Assembly (NCBI GenBank): GCA_913061005.1
Contig: CAJXSH010000006.1
Coordinates: 1-64,000 of the forward strand
Direction: 5' to 3'
Length of the DNA stretch: 64,000 nt
Source: an uncultured Ectothiorhodospiraceae bacterium
Lineage (GTDB): Bacteria > Pseudomonadota > Gammaproteobacteria > Nitrococcales > Nitrococcaceae
The position numbers and the translations under genes are program-made. Shown here piece by piece: positions 49,605-62,628 of this stretch (positions are counted from its first letter, which is position 1; each line of letters starts with the position of its first letter). The notes beneath the pieces were generated by a model that did no database searches, was not told the DNA's origin, and worked only from the letters and a program-made list of their open reading frames with translations.

Positions 49605-49637
49605 TTGATATACATCAAACGAATTGATGTATACATC
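49605..49637. promoter_or_regulatory. MatR operator and matR promoter between matP and matR
   Basis: The sequence holds a perfect 12-bp palindrome GATGTATACATC (49626-49637), which matches the TGTnTACA core of GntR/FadR-type operators. A second half-site makes a larger repeat: TATACATCAA (49609-49618) and TTGATGTATA (49624-49633). A plausible plus-strand promoter overlaps it: TTGATA at 49605-49610, 17-bp spacer, TGTATA at 49628-49633. Binding of MatR here would control both matR and matPQMAB. Confidence 0.75.
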
Positions 49638-49691
49638 GGTATAGTGAAGGAAAGCGGGGGTGTCAACCCTTAGCGGATCAAGGAGGGAGTC

Positions 49692-50372
49692 ATGACGCGG
49701 GAGCGGACCTCGCAAATGCAGCGCCTGCGCGATGAACTGGCCGAAGCGGTGATCAACGGCGAACTCAGCCCCGGAGAGAAGATCGATCCGGAGGCGTTGT
49801 CCGAGCGTTACGGCTGCTCACGCACGCCGGTGCGCGAGGCGATCCAGCAGCTCCACGCCAGTGGGCTGCTGGTGGTGGTGCCCAAGCGCGGGACATTTGT
49901 CGCCGAACTGGGTGTGACCGAACTCATCGAACGCTTCGAGGTGATGGCCGAGCTCGAGGCAATGGCGGCACGGCTTGCGGCGCGCCGGGTGAGCACCGCC
50001 GAGATGGCCGAACTCAGCAAAGCCCTGCGGGCGTGCCAGAGCGCGGCCGCCCAGGGCGACGCCGATCGCTATTACTACGAAAACGAGCACTTCCACCACA
50101 TCATCTACCGTGCCAGTCAGAACGGCTTTCTCGAGGAAGAGGCCCGTCGGCTGCACGATCGGCTCAAACCCTATCGACGGCTGCAGCTGCGGATGCGCAA
50201 TCGACTGCAGCGATCACAGCAGGAGCATGCCGAGGTGGTGGCCGCCATCGAGGCCGGTGATGCCGAGGCCGCTGCAGAGGCACTGCGCGCCCATGTCCGG
50301 GTGCAGGGCGACCGCTTTACCGATCTGATCGCCTCAATGCATCACCAGATGAGGTCATCCGGGACCGGGTGA
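49692..50372 (+). CDS. matR: GntR-family regulator MatR (FadR/FCD subfamily)
   Basis: 226 residues with AAGGAGG seven bases before the ATG. Winged helix at residues ~10-75 (LRDELAEAVINGELSPGEKIDPEALSERYG... VREAIQQLHASGLL) and an all-helical FCD ligand domain. Divergent from matP over a palindromic operator; probably a malonate- or malonyl-CoA-responsive repressor. Its end overlaps the convergent DUF2058 gene by 31 bp. Confidence 0.92.
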   Translation: MTRERTSQMQRLRDELAEAVINGELSPGEKIDPEALSERYGCSRTPVREAIQQLHASGLLVVVPKRGTFVAELGVTELIERFEVMAELEAMAARLAARRVSTAEMAELSKALRACQSAAAQGDADRYYYENEHFHHIIYRASQNGFLEEEARRLHDRLKPYRRLQLRMRNRLQRSQQEHAEVVAAIEAGDAEAAAEALRAHVRVQGDRFTDLIASMHHQMRSSGTG

Positions 50373-50875
50373 TCCGGGTAGGCCGCCTCGGCCTGTTCGT
50401 GGGGGCCGGCCTGGTCGGCGGCCCAGGCCAGCAGAAAGGGCGCGTCCCGGCGCAGGGTTGCCACGACGGCGGCGGGGACCAGGCGATACCGACCACGGGT
50501 GCGGGCGATGGCCAGTTCGCCGGCGGCGAGCTGACGACGCTGTGCGGCGCTGACATTCACCGGGCGGATGCGGCCATTGTGCTCGAATTGAAAGCGCTCA
50601 TCGCCGTCATGGGGGACTTCCTGGTCGATGACCATCTGACGGGCGGCCTTCTCGGCGGCCTCGCGCTGGCGTTCCTCCTGCTGGCGGCGATTGAGGGTGC
50701 GGGCCCGGGCCTTGCGGTCGGCTTCGCGCTGGATCGCGGCCTGACTGGCACTGGCCTGCTCGCTGTCGGTCTCGCCACGCCGGCGCTGCTTGCGCTTTTT
50801 GCTGCGCGTCTTTTTGACCGACTGCTCGTCGACCAACCCGGCCTTTAACAGTTGATCCTGGAGGCTTTCACTCAT
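50342..50875 (-). CDS. DUF2058 family protein (YaiL-like)
   Basis: 177 residues from the ATG at 50875. N-terminal SLQDQLLKAGLVDEQSVKK, a Lys/Arg-rich coiled region, then FEHNGRIRPVNVSAAQRRQLAAGELAIARTRGRYRLVP, the DUF2058 pattern. Function unknown; the family is widespread in gammaproteobacteria. Confidence 0.9.
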   Translation of the reverse strand: MSESLQDQLLKAGLVDEQSVKKTRSKKRKQRRRGETDSEQASASQAAIQREADRKARARTLNRRQQEERQREAAEKAARQMVIDQEVPHDGDERFQFEHNGRIRPVNVSAAQRRQLAAGELAIARTRGRYRLVPAAVVATLRRDAPFLLAWAADQAGPHEQAEAAYPDHPVPDDLIW

Positions 50876-50908
50876 AGCCGCGAGCATAAGCACCCTGTCG
50901 GCGGGTGA

Positions 50909-51808
50909 CTACCCCCGATTGGACTGAACCGGCGATGGCCGCTGCACCAGCGCCACGCCGATCACCACCACCGCCAGGCCGACCAGTGCCAGGGGCGGGA
51001 GGATTTCATCGAACAGCAGCCAGGCGGTGACCACGGTAATGGGTGGGGCCAGGTAGAAAAACGATGCCACCCGCGAGGCCGCACCATGGCGGATGAGCAG
51101 GAACAAAAGCCCGATCGCACCCACCGACAGCACCAGCACCAGCCAGGCCAGTGCAAAGACAAGCTCGCCGGTCCAGATGATGCGCTGCTCCTCGAGGACA
51201 ACCGCCAGACTGCCCAGCACAATGGCGCTGGCGGCGTACTGAATGGCGCCGCCGCTGCGCAGGTCGGTGACCGGGCAGAAGCGTTTTTGATACAGCGTGC
51301 CGAGGGTGATCCCGACAAGCGCGATCAGCGTCGCGGTCAGGGTCTGGGTCGAGATCGCGCCGCCCTCGAGCCGGCCGAGGATGACCAGCGAGACCCCGGC
51401 GAACCCCAGGACAAGCCCCAGCCACTGGCGGGCGCTGACTCGCTCGGCGAGCAGCGGGCCGGCCAGTGTCGCGGTCAAAAGCGGCTGAAGGGCGACGATG
51501 ATCGCCGTCACACCCGCCGCCTGGCCCCGATCGATGGCCCAGAACACGCCACCCAGGTAGGCGGCGTGGACCAGCAGGCCGGCAACGGCGGTATGCACAA
51601 TGGCGCGACGGTCCGCCGGCCAGGGTGCGCGGGTGAGCAAGGCCACCAGCCCCAGCAGGCCGCCGGCGATGACCATGCGGATGGACAGAAAGGTCAGCGG
51701 CTCGATCCACGGCAGGCCAAGCTTGGCGCCGATAAAGCCGGTGCTCCATAAAAGGATGAAGGCCGCCGGCAGGGCCAGCGACCAGACCCACTCGCCCCGT
51801 GCGGGCAT
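50909..51808 (-). CDS. EamA-family (DMT) transporter
   Basis: 299 residues, ten membrane helices in two repeats (ALPAAFILLWSTGFIGAKLGLPWIEPLTFLSIRMVIAGG; TQTLTATLIALVGITLGTLYQKRF). Probable amino acid or metabolite exporter. Unrelated in detail to the EamA gene at 40830. Confidence 0.88.
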   Translation of the reverse strand: MPARGEWVWSLALPAAFILLWSTGFIGAKLGLPWIEPLTFLSIRMVIAGGLLGLVALLTRAPWPADRRAIVHTAVAGLLVHAAYLGGVFWAIDRGQAAGVTAIIVALQPLLTATLAGPLLAERVSARQWLGLVLGFAGVSLVILGRLEGGAISTQTLTATLIALVGITLGTLYQKRFCPVTDLRSGGAIQYAASAIVLGSLAVVLEEQRIIWTGELVFALAWLVLVLSVGAIGLLFLLIRHGAASRVASFFYLAPPITVVTAWLLFDEILPPLALVGLAVVVIGVALVQRPSPVQSNRG

Positions 51809-51817
51809 GTTGCCGGC

Positions 51818-52375
51818 CTAGTAGGCTTCGTTGAGGACCCGCTCGCGAAGCTGCTGGTACTCGTTGTCACTGATCAGCCCGCGATCGCGCAGGGTATCCA
51901 GCTCTTCGAGCCGGCTGGTCAGCGAATCGGTGTTGCTGCCACCCCCCGCGTTGCCGCCCTGGGGCAGGGTCTCCTCGCGAAAGGCCACGCCGGTGAGCTG
52001 GAACATGTCGTTATGGCAAAGCCCCCGGCTCTCGAGCTCGCCGGTGCCAAGCACGCGCAGATAATCGGCGCCATCCTCGACGGCGTTGCCCTTGAGTTTG
52101 TCCAGGGTCTCGACAAAGGCCGCCCGCTGGTCGCGGTCGTTGTTGCAGTCGGTGCGTGCGTAAGTGGTGTAACGGCCGAGCTGGCGCGAGAAGGTATCCG
52201 GCGTGCTGGTGCCTACGGTCAGTTCCGGGAAGCGGTTGCTGCTCACCGGCTCGGCGGGTTCGGCCGGTGCCGTCGACCCGGCCGCCTCGGGATCGCTGTC
52301 GCCGCCGGGCATCATGCCACAGGCCGTCAGGGTAGAAGCGCAGACGAATAAAATGAGCAGTTGGCGGGCGGTCAT
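51818..52375 (-). CDS. Lipoprotein with C-terminal SHOCT motif
   Basis: 185 residues from the ATG at 52375. Lipobox LTAC at about residue 19, a low-complexity linker, a domain with Cys pairs (ARTDCNNDRDQ; SRGLCHNDMF), and a C-terminal SHOCT-like helix pair (LTSRLEELDTLRDRGLISDNEYQQLRERVL). Function unknown. Divergent from sodB. Confidence 0.8.
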   Translation of the reverse strand: MTARQLLILFVCASTLTACGMMPGGDSDPEAAGSTAPAEPAEPVSSNRFPELTVGTSTPDTFSRQLGRYTTYARTDCNNDRDQRAAFVETLDKLKGNAVEDGADYLRVLGTGELESRGLCHNDMFQLTGVAFREETLPQGGNAGGGSNTDSLTSRLEELDTLRDRGLISDNEYQQLRERVLNEAY

Positions 52376-52549
52376 TGGCAGCTCCGGTGAGTCAAATGCA
52401 TTTCTGCGGTGCAGTATTGCCGATTGGCCCGGTGATTGGCCAGCCCCATCCGGCCGGAAGCCCGGGCCGGTGGTGGTCAAAATGGGACTGAAAGGGTACG
52501 GTTTAGGGGTTTTCCCGAACCCATGCACGCAAACGCAAAGGAGATTTCC

Positions 52550-53152
52550 ATGGCCTTTACGCTACCGGATTTGCCCTACGACTATGACGCGCTGGACCGG
52601 TCCATCGACGCCCGGACGATGGAGATCCACCACACCAAGCATCACAACACCTACGTCACCAAGCTCAATGATGCCGTCGGCGGCACCGAGCACGAGGGCA
52701 AGGACCTGGAAGCGCTGCTTGCCAATGTCTCGGCCCTGCCCGCGGCGGTGCGCAACAATGGCGGCGGGCATTACAACCACTCGCTTTTCTGGAAGATGCT
52801 CTCGCCCAATGGCGGCGGCGCGCCGACCGGTGAGGTGGCCAGCGGGATCGATCAGGCCTTTGGCTCGTTCGATGCCTTTCGCGAGACCTTTACCAATGCC
52901 GCCCTGGGTCGTTTCGGCTCTGGCTGGGCCTGGCTGATCGCCACGCCGCAGGGGCTCAAGGTCACCTCGACCCCCAACCAGGACAACCCGATCATGGATG
53001 TGGCCGAGGACAACGGCACGCCCATCCTGGGGCTGGATGTCTGGGAACACGCCTACTACCTGCGCTACCAGAACCGTCGGCCGGATTACGTCGAGGCGTT
53101 CTGGGATGTGGTCAACTGGGACGAGGTCAACCGCCTGCTCGCGGCGGCGTGA
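52550..53152 (+). CDS. sodB: Superoxide dismutase, Fe/Mn family
   Basis: 200 residues from the ATG at 52550 (GGAG upstream). Metal ligands are visible: His in [11 protein letters not shown], His in [10 protein letters not shown], and Asp/His in [14 protein letters not shown]. The [20 protein letters not shown] stretch is closer to Mn or cambialistic enzymes than to strict FeSOD, so the metal is uncertain. Tail overlaps the convergent deacetylase gene by 26 bp. Confidence 0.93.
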   Translation: MAFTLPDLPYDYDALDRSIDARTMEIHHTKHHNTYVTKLNDAVGGTEHEGKDLEALLANVSALPAAVRNNGGGHYNHSLFWKMLSPNGGGAPTGEVASGIDQAFGSFDAFRETFTNAALGRFGSGWAWLIATPQGLKVTSTPNQDNPIMDVAEDNGTPILGLDVWEHAYYLRYQNRRPDYVEAFWDVVNWDEVNRLLAAA

Positions 53153-53807
53153 ACCGCGCCAGGTCCTGATGCAGGGCCCCGGCGAGGGGGAGCTGCGCAT
53201 CCTGTGGATGCAGCCCGATGCGCAGCCCCGCCCGCGGGGCCCTTTTTCGGTTGATGGCGTTGTTGATGACAAGCGCGGCATGCTGCAACGGATTGCCGGC
53301 CTCATAGCCCAGCAGGGCGCGAAACGCCACGCCGCCCCTTTCCAGATCATTGATACCGCCCAGTGTCTCGATGCGCCGGAACGGCTGTTCGCCCAGCCTT
53401 GAGCGGGGCAGACGACCCAGCGCCCAGGCCGGGGGCACGTACAAAGTCGGGGCATCCAGCCCCTGTTGCCCGAACCAGCGGTGGCAGCGCCGCATCAAAT
53501 CCAGGATCCCGTCGGCATCGAGGCTCAGGTGCTCGGCCACATCCCGCGAGATGCAAAGCCCATGGAGGCGATGGTAGAGCCCGCCGTAGCCGCTGATTCG
53601 GTGCCGCCAGCCGTGGCCGGCCAGTTCGTGGCCGGCGGCCTGCCAGGCATGCAGCTGCTCGATGCCGGCCTGGTCCCATTCAAGCCCGGGGACCACCAAG
53701 AGTGTGGGCGGTGGCCAGCCGTGGGCCTGGCTCATCCGGATCAGATCCGCGACCGGCTCGAGGGTCGTGGGCATGACATCGTGAATACTCAGGTGAACCG
53801 CGGTCAT
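53127..53807 (-). CDS. DUF2334 polysaccharide deacetylase-like protein
   Basis: 226 residues from the ATG at 53807, which overlaps the stop of the upstream fusion gene (ATGA). NodB-like barrel motifs: SIHDVMP with its Asp, [11 protein letters not shown] (metal-binding HxxxH pattern) and the RIGLHPQD end. Likely removes acetyl groups from a sugar made by its coupled glycosyltransferase partner (inference). Confidence 0.85.
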   Translation of the reverse strand: MTAVHLSIHDVMPTTLEPVADLIRMSQAHGWPPPTLLVVPGLEWDQAGIEQLHAWQAAGHELAGHGWRHRISGYGGLYHRLHGLCISRDVAEHLSLDADGILDLMRRCHRWFGQQGLDAPTLYVPPAWALGRLPRSRLGEQPFRRIETLGGINDLERGGVAFRALLGYEAGNPLQHAALVINNAINRKRAPRAGLRIGLHPQDAQLPLAGALHQDLARFTPPRAGG

Positions 53808-56086
53808 CGCGCGGCCTCCGGGGCGTGGAGCAGCTCGAGCCATTCCCGGGTGCAACGATGGGCCATCGCCCGGGCGGCGTCGCGTCCGGCTTCTGCCCGT
53901 CGGGTGAGGGTGTCGGCGGGTAGCGCCCGTACCCGGGCCACCGCCTCGGGGATGGGCTCATCGACTTCGGCGATGTGCAGGCCCCGGGCCAGGTCCGGCC
54001 AGTCGGTGATGCCGCAGCCCCGCGTCACCAGCGTGATGCGGCCGCGGGCCATGGCCTCGAGGGCCACCGTCCCGAAGGCCTCGATCCGTGAGGGCAGCAC
54101 GAGCATATCCACCGCATCCAGCGCCTCACGCAGTGACGGTCGCGTCATCCATCCCAGATACTCGAGGTTCTCCAGCCGCCGGGCAGCCGCCTCGACCATC
54201 GATCGCAGCGGTCCATCGCCGGCAATGCGGATTTGCAGATCGGGATGGGCGCCGGCGGTGTCGATCAGTGTCTCTACGCGTTTCTCCTCGGCAAGCCGTC
54301 CGACAAAGAGCAAACGCTGCGGCGGCGTATTGAGCCGGGATGGGGGGGTGTCGATAAACTCCCTTGGCACCGGGGTTGTCACCGGCACCGCGCGCCGTGC
54401 ACCCCGCGCCCGGGCGAGGCTTTGCATGGCGGTGGCGTTGCTCACGACCGCAGCGGCCCGCGAGAACATGTAGCGGTTGACCCAGCGCATCAACAATCGG
54501 TTGAGCCGACCACGAACCGGGCCGAAATAGAGCCCGGCAATCGACTCGAAATCGGTATGCAGCCCGGCGATCACAGGCACCCCCAGGCGGCGTGCAATAT
54601 GGGTGGCGATCACTCCGTAGGGCCCTGGCGTAGCGGCGACCACGACATCGGGGGTCTGATCGGCGATGGCCGTCTGCAGCGCCGCGGGCGAGGGCAGGGC
54701 GATGGATTGGGTGGCATCGCCCGGCATGGGGCCTTCCCACCAGTGCGGGATGCCCGGGGTGGCCGGCGTGATCAGGCCAATCTGCCCGACCTGATCCGCC
54801 AGATGGGCGAGCAGGTCGTGATAGTAGGTACCGACCCCGTTGCGTTGCGGGATCGCATCCGAGACCACCACGACATTCAACGGCGGGGACGGGCGCTCGA
54901 CCTCGGTGGCTGGGATCGGCCGCCGGGCGGCGAAGTCGAAACCGGCGCGCAGAAAACCGAATGCCTGCTCGATATCCGCGCGGGTGAGCCCGAAGTCGGC
55001 GGCCTTGTGTCGGTGGCCGGACTGCCACTGGCGGGCCTTTTCATCGAGCCCGGCCAGTGTCCGGGCAAACGCCGGCGACAGCGTCAGCCCGAGGGCCGGG
55101 TAGATTGCGGTCAGGGTCGCCTGGAGCCCGTGGCGCTGGGCATCGAGGGGGACAAGCACCGACCGCCGGGGCGCCTTTTGTGGCAACACCGAAAGCAGAT
55201 GGCTATAGGCAAACCGCAGCTGCCGGGTCATCCGCCGGGTCAGTGCCGGGCGCCGGATGCGGCCATGCAGGGCCGCCATGGCCGGCATCAGGCTGGCAAG
55301 CTGTGACGAGACGACCTGTTGCGGATCCCTCAGACAGGCGATGAAACGGGCATCGGGAAAGGTCTGGCAGAGACTGGCCGCCAGCACGGCATGACTGGCG
55401 TTTTTGGCCAGGTAGATGCGCTGACTGCCATGGAAGTAAAGATGCCGCTGGATGCTGCGATGGTAGGCGCGCATCAGCCTTGCCCTCTCGGCCTCGCTCA
55501 GTGCCTCATCGCCCCGGCCCAGGCGCCAGAGCCGGGCCGAGTCCGGAAACGCCACCACCAGGATGAAGGCCGAGAGTTGGGGCAGAAGGCTGAGGTAGTC
55601 CTCTTCGGGCGCCGACAAGGCAAGCGGGTGGGCATGGGTCAGACCGGCGAGCCAGCGCCGGTTGAACCAGCCCGCGGTCCGTCGCAGCGGGTTGCCCGCC
55701 AGCCGATCCAGCCGCGCCAGGCCGCGCCAGAGGTAGCGATGGCTGATGGCCGGGGCGAGCAGACACTCCCAGGTGCGCTGGGTGGTGAACTGCCCATCCT
55801 GGGCCAGCGCCTCGTGCAGCGCTGTGGTCCCGCTCCGTGGCACGCCCAGGATGAACACCGGCCGGCGGACCGCCACGCGGCGATAACCCCGAAAGACGAT
55901 CTCATCGAGCCCCAGCCCGATCCAGTAGTAGAGCAGGGCGAGCGGCAGGATCACCGCCAGCCCCAGGGTGATCAGCCGGCGCCGCCACCCGGCCTCGACC
56001 AGGCTGGCGCGGTTGGGCGCAAGGCCGCTGTAGATCAGTGCGGCGGCGTCGACGGTGGCCCTGAACATCGGGTCAGTCTGTGACAC
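53804..56086 (-). CDS. Sulfotransferase-like / glycosyltransferase family 4 fusion protein
   Basis: 760 residues. A membrane helix near residue 36-56 precedes a sulfotransferase-type domain (~70-350) with the PAPS 5'-phosphosulfate loop GVPRSGTTAL and a 3'-phosphate segment LRDPQQVVSSQLA. Residues ~390-755 are a GT4/GT-B glycosyltransferase: VVVSDAIPQRNGVGTYYHDL, LHTDFESIAGLYFG, LLFVGRLAEEKRVETLI, and the donor site FGTVALEAMARG. The two parts together suggest assembly of a sulfated or otherwise modified glycolipid at the inner membrane (inference). Translationally coupled to the DUF2334 deacetylase. Confidence 0.82.
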   Translation of the reverse strand: MSQTDPMFRATVDAAALIYSGLAPNRASLVEAGWRRRLITLGLAVILPLALLYYWIGLGLDEIVFRGYRRVAVRRPVFILGVPRSGTTALHEALAQDGQFTTQRTWECLLAPAISHRYLWRGLARLDRLAGNPLRRTAGWFNRRWLAGLTHAHPLALSAPEEDYLSLLPQLSAFILVVAFPDSARLWRLGRGDEALSEAERARLMRAYHRSIQRHLYFHGSQRIYLAKNASHAVLAASLCQTFPDARFIACLRDPQQVVSSQLASLMPAMAALHGRIRRPALTRRMTRQLRFAYSHLLSVLPQKAPRRSVLVPLDAQRHGLQATLTAIYPALGLTLSPAFARTLAGLDEKARQWQSGHRHKAADFGLTRADIEQAFGFLRAGFDFAARRPIPATEVERPSPPLNVVVVSDAIPQRNGVGTYYHDLLAHLADQVGQIGLITPATPGIPHWWEGPMPGDATQSIALPSPAALQTAIADQTPDVVVAATPGPYGVIATHIARRLGVPVIAGLHTDFESIAGLYFGPVRGRLNRLLMRWVNRYMFSRAAAVVSNATAMQSLARARGARRAVPVTTPVPREFIDTPPSRLNTPPQRLLFVGRLAEEKRVETLIDTAGAHPDLQIRIAGDGPLRSMVEAAARRLENLEYLGWMTRPSLREALDAVDMLVLPSRIEAFGTVALEAMARGRITLVTRGCGITDWPDLARGLHIAEVDEPIPEAVARVRALPADTLTRRAEAGRDAARAMAHRCTREWLELLHAPEAAR

Positions 56087-56116
56087 CGCCGTGACGGTGA
56101 CATGACAGCACGCGCC

Positions 56117-56692
56117 CTAGCGGTTGGCCTCGACGTCATCCAGGGCGTCGCTGAAGCCCATCAACGAGAGAGGCAGCTGAACTCGCTGGCCCTGCGGGTC
56201 GGCGATGGTCAGTGTGGCCTCGGTGCCGGCCCGCATCTGCTCGACCAGCGGCCCGTCGAGTGCGATATCCGCCCGGCAGCCACTGCTCAGGCAGATCTGC
56301 ACGGCAAAACCGATGGGGTCGTTGTCATCGACCTGCAGTTCGACACCGGGGGGCAGACGCATGCCAAGCGGCAGGTTGAACAAAGCGATGGGCTGCTCGG
56401 CGCCCTGGGGGTAGCCGATCACCGCCTCGAGGACCGTCTGCTCGGTCTCCTGGGCGCTGACCTGCTGATACATCTCGCAGAGCTTGCCGGCGCCAAAGGC
56501 GTCATCCGGTGCATCCTGGCACCGGACAATCCAGTCCTCGTACTCCGCCGTGACCGAGGCCTGGGCCTGATCGGACTCGGGCGTGATGGTCGGCTCGGCC
56601 GCTTCCTGGGCGACTGCCGGCAGCGCCAGGGCCATCATCAGCGCGGCGGCGCCGCGGGCGAGGGAGGGTTGCAGGTTGATCTGGCGTTTCAT
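56117..56692 (-). CDS. IalB-family (invasion-associated locus B) secreted protein
   Basis: 191 residues with a signal peptide (MMALALPAVAQ) and the IalB pattern: EYEDWIVRCQD, CEMYQQVSAQE, PLGMRLPPGVELQVDD, CLSSGCRADIALDG. Four Cys can form two disulfides. Despite the name, such proteins are common in free-living proteobacteria with unknown periplasmic roles. Between metH and the fusion gene, same strand. Confidence 0.88.
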   Translation of the reverse strand: MKRQINLQPSLARGAAALMMALALPAVAQEAAEPTITPESDQAQASVTAEYEDWIVRCQDAPDDAFGAGKLCEMYQQVSAQETEQTVLEAVIGYPQGAEQPIALFNLPLGMRLPPGVELQVDDNDPIGFAVQICLSSGCRADIALDGPLVEQMRAGTEATLTIADPQGQRVQLPLSLMGFSDALDDVEANR

Positions 56693-56708
56693 GGTGTCCT
56701 CTTTGTGT

Positions 56709-60413
<3,705 letters not shown>

Positions 60414-60514
60414 GGAAGGCGAACTCCGTCTTGCCATCGGCAAAACCACCATTATACGTATCGTTCAGCCTTTCGTGGATTGGTCATGGCCGGTGATCGG
60501 TTCATACTGCGCTT

Positions 60515-60898
60515 ATGAACGACTGGATCCGCTGGCCGATGGCCTATTTTCTTGCCCTCTGGCATCTGCATCATCCGCCGCTCGCCGAGGCCGATGCGCT
60601 CACCCGGGCACGCTGGTGCCGGGACCACTGCGGCTCGTTTGCCGCGCGCTGGTTTGCCGTGGGGGCGGGGTTGTGGTTTTTGTTCAGCACGCCGTTCGTG
60701 CAAAGCGGCTGGATTGGCGTTGTGGCCGTTTTCGGCCTGGCCATGGGGATGTGGCATATTGGCTGGCAGATTCTGGCCCAGCGCAAGGCCGGGCCGCCGC
60801 CCATCGAACCGCCGGTGGAATTTCCGGACGATTCAGAGGATGCCCATGACGATCAGCCGACCCGGCATAACGAATCGGACCCGGAGCGCCGGGACTAA
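60515..60898 (+). CDS. Small two-helix membrane protein, unknown
   Basis: 127 residues with two hydrophobic helices (FAVGAGLWFLFSTPF; WIGVVAVFGLAMGMWHIGW) and an acidic, probably cytoplasmic tail. Not recognised as a named family. Divergent from metH; overlaps the start of the metalloprotease gene by about 53 bp in a different frame, so the two are likely co-expressed. Confidence 0.7.
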   Translation: MNDWIRWPMAYFLALWHLHHPPLAEADALTRARWCRDHCGSFAARWFAVGAGLWFLFSTPFVQSGWIGVVAVFGLAMGMWHIGWQILAQRKAGPPPIEPPVEFPDDSEDAHDDQPTRHNESDPERRD

Positions 60899-61727
60899 CC
60901 CGCCCTGGATACGGCGGGGCCTTGCCCTGCTGCTGATCGGCTCGCTGGTCGCCGGCTGCGCGACCTCGCCGACGGGCCGGTCACAGCTGCAGTTCTTTCC
61001 CGAGGCGCAGATGCGCAGCATGGGGGTGGATGCCTTCGAGCAGATGAAAGCCGATCAGGATACGGTCGATGACGGCCCCTTGGCGGATTATGTCGACTGT
61101 GTCGCCGGTGCCATCGTCCCGCATGTGCCCGAGGGCTATGGGGATAACGGCTGGGAGGTGGCGGTCTTCGACGACGAGGCGGTCAATGCCTTTGCCCTGC
61201 CGGGCGGCAAGATGGGGGTCTACACCGGCTTGCTCGAGGTCGCCGAAACCCCGGATCAGCTGGCCACCGTGATCGGCCACGAGATTGCCCATGTCATGGC
61301 CGAGCACGCCAACGAGCGGATGAGTACGCAGTTTGCCACGACGCTGGGCCTGGGGGCGTTGCAGGTGGCGGCCGGTGATGATCCGCAACGCCAGGAGCTC
61401 ATGGCCGTCCTCGGGCTGGGTGCCCAGGTCGGCATCATCCTGCCCTTCAGCCGGTTGCACGAATCCGAGGCCGATGCCATTGGTCTTAACCTGATGGCGC
61501 GCGCCGGGTTTGACCCGCGTGAGAGCGTGGCATTGTGGCGCAACATGGCCAAGGCGGGCGGGGGCGCGCCACCGGAGTTTCTCTCGACCCATCCATCGCG
61601 TGATACCCGTATCGAGGATCTACAAAAGGCCATGCCGCGGGCGATGTACTTCTACGAGCAGGCCCGCGACGCGGGGCGTGTCCCGGACTGTGAACGCCCG
61701 GCGATGGCCGGGGCCGATACCGATTAA
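60846..61727 (+). CDS. M48 metalloprotease, LoiP-like lipoprotein
   Basis: 293 residues from the ATG at 60846 (AGAGGA upstream). Lipobox LVAGC near residue 37; zinc site HEIAHVMAEH with the third ligand Glu in HESEADAIGLNLMARAGFDP; FLSTHPSRDTRI at the end. Resembles E. coli LoiP/YggG, an outer-membrane protease. Overlaps purU convergently by 4 bp. Confidence 0.88.
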   Translation: MTISRPGITNRTRSAGTNPPWIRRGLALLLIGSLVAGCATSPTGRSQLQFFPEAQMRSMGVDAFEQMKADQDTVDDGPLADYVDCVAGAIVPHVPEGYGDNGWEVAVFDDEAVNAFALPGGKMGVYTGLLEVAETPDQLATVIGHEIAHVMAEHANERMSTQFATTLGLGALQVAAGDDPQRQELMAVLGLGAQVGIILPFSRLHESEADAIGLNLMARAGFDPRESVALWRNMAKAGGGAPPEFLSTHPSRDTRIEDLQKAMPRAMYFYEQARDAGRVPDCERPAMAGADTD

Positions 61728-62593
61728 CTGAACACCACCGTGCGGTTGCGGTAGACCAGCGTCTGGCGCTGGAGATGCGCCCAGACACCCCGGGCGAGGA
61801 CGAGTTTTTCCAGATCCTGACCCTTGCGGACCAGCTCGCCCACCGAGTCCCGGTGGGTGATGCGGGTGACGTCCTGCTCGATGATCGGCCCGGCGTCCAG
61901 GTCTTCGGTGACGTAGTGACTGGTTGCACCGATGATCTTCACGCCCCGTTCATGGGCGGCGTGATAGGGCCGGGCGCCCGCGAAGGCGGGCAGAAACGAG
62001 TGGTGGATGTTGATGATGCGCTGCGGAAAGGCCTCGATCAGCCGGGGGCTGACGATCTGCATGTAGCGGGCCAGCACGACAAAGTCCACCTGGTGTTCGG
62101 CAAGCAGGGCGATTTCCCGTGCTTCCTGATCGGCCTTGTTCTCGGGGGTGATCGGAAAGTGGTGAAAGGCCAGGCCGAATTGTTCGGCCACCGGACGCAG
62201 GGTTTCATGGTTGCTGATGATCAGCGGGATCTCGACGGACCATTCGCCGGACTGCCAGCGGGAGAGCAGATCGTAGAGACAATGGCTCATGGTCGAGACG
62301 AAAATGGCCATCCGCTGCGGCCGGCCATCGTCGTGGAGCTGCCAGGTCACCTGATAGGGCCGGGCGATGGCGGTATCGAAGGCTTCGCCGAATGCCGCGG
62401 GGGTCAGGGCAAAGCCGGCCAGCTCCCAGCGCACGCGCATGAAAAACTGACCCTCGCTGCGGTCGACATGCTCATCCAAATCGATGATGTTGGCCCCGTG
62501 TTCTGCAAGAAAACGGGTCACGCCCGCCACCAGCCCGGGCCGGTCGGGGCAGTGCATGAGCAGCGTGGCGGTGCGCGGTGTGTCGTTGTCCAT
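61724..62593 (-). CDS. purU: Formyltetrahydrofolate deformylase PurU
   Basis: 289 residues. N-terminal ACT domain (LLMHCPDRPGLVAGVTRFL) and formyltransferase-like hydrolase domain with ISNHETL, the catalytic region INIHHSFLPAFAGARPY and HYVTEDLDAGPIIEQDV. Releases formate from 10-formyl-THF. Confidence 0.96.
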   Translation of the reverse strand: MDNDTPRTATLLMHCPDRPGLVAGVTRFLAEHGANIIDLDEHVDRSEGQFFMRVRWELAGFALTPAAFGEAFDTAIARPYQVTWQLHDDGRPQRMAIFVSTMSHCLYDLLSRWQSGEWSVEIPLIISNHETLRPVAEQFGLAFHHFPITPENKADQEAREIALLAEHQVDFVVLARYMQIVSPRLIEAFPQRIINIHHSFLPAFAGARPYHAAHERGVKIIGATSHYVTEDLDAGPIIEQDVTRITHRDSVGELVRKGQDLEKLVLARGVWAHLQRQTLVYRNRTVVFS

Positions 62594-62628
62594 GACCCTT
62601 GTTCCCCGGGGGCAGCCGGGGCTTGAGC

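Noticed and set aside
60414-60514. Cobalamin or SAM riboswitch upstream of metH
   Set aside because: The stretch is only about 100 bp and shows no B12-box or SAM-riboswitch core that I can recognise.
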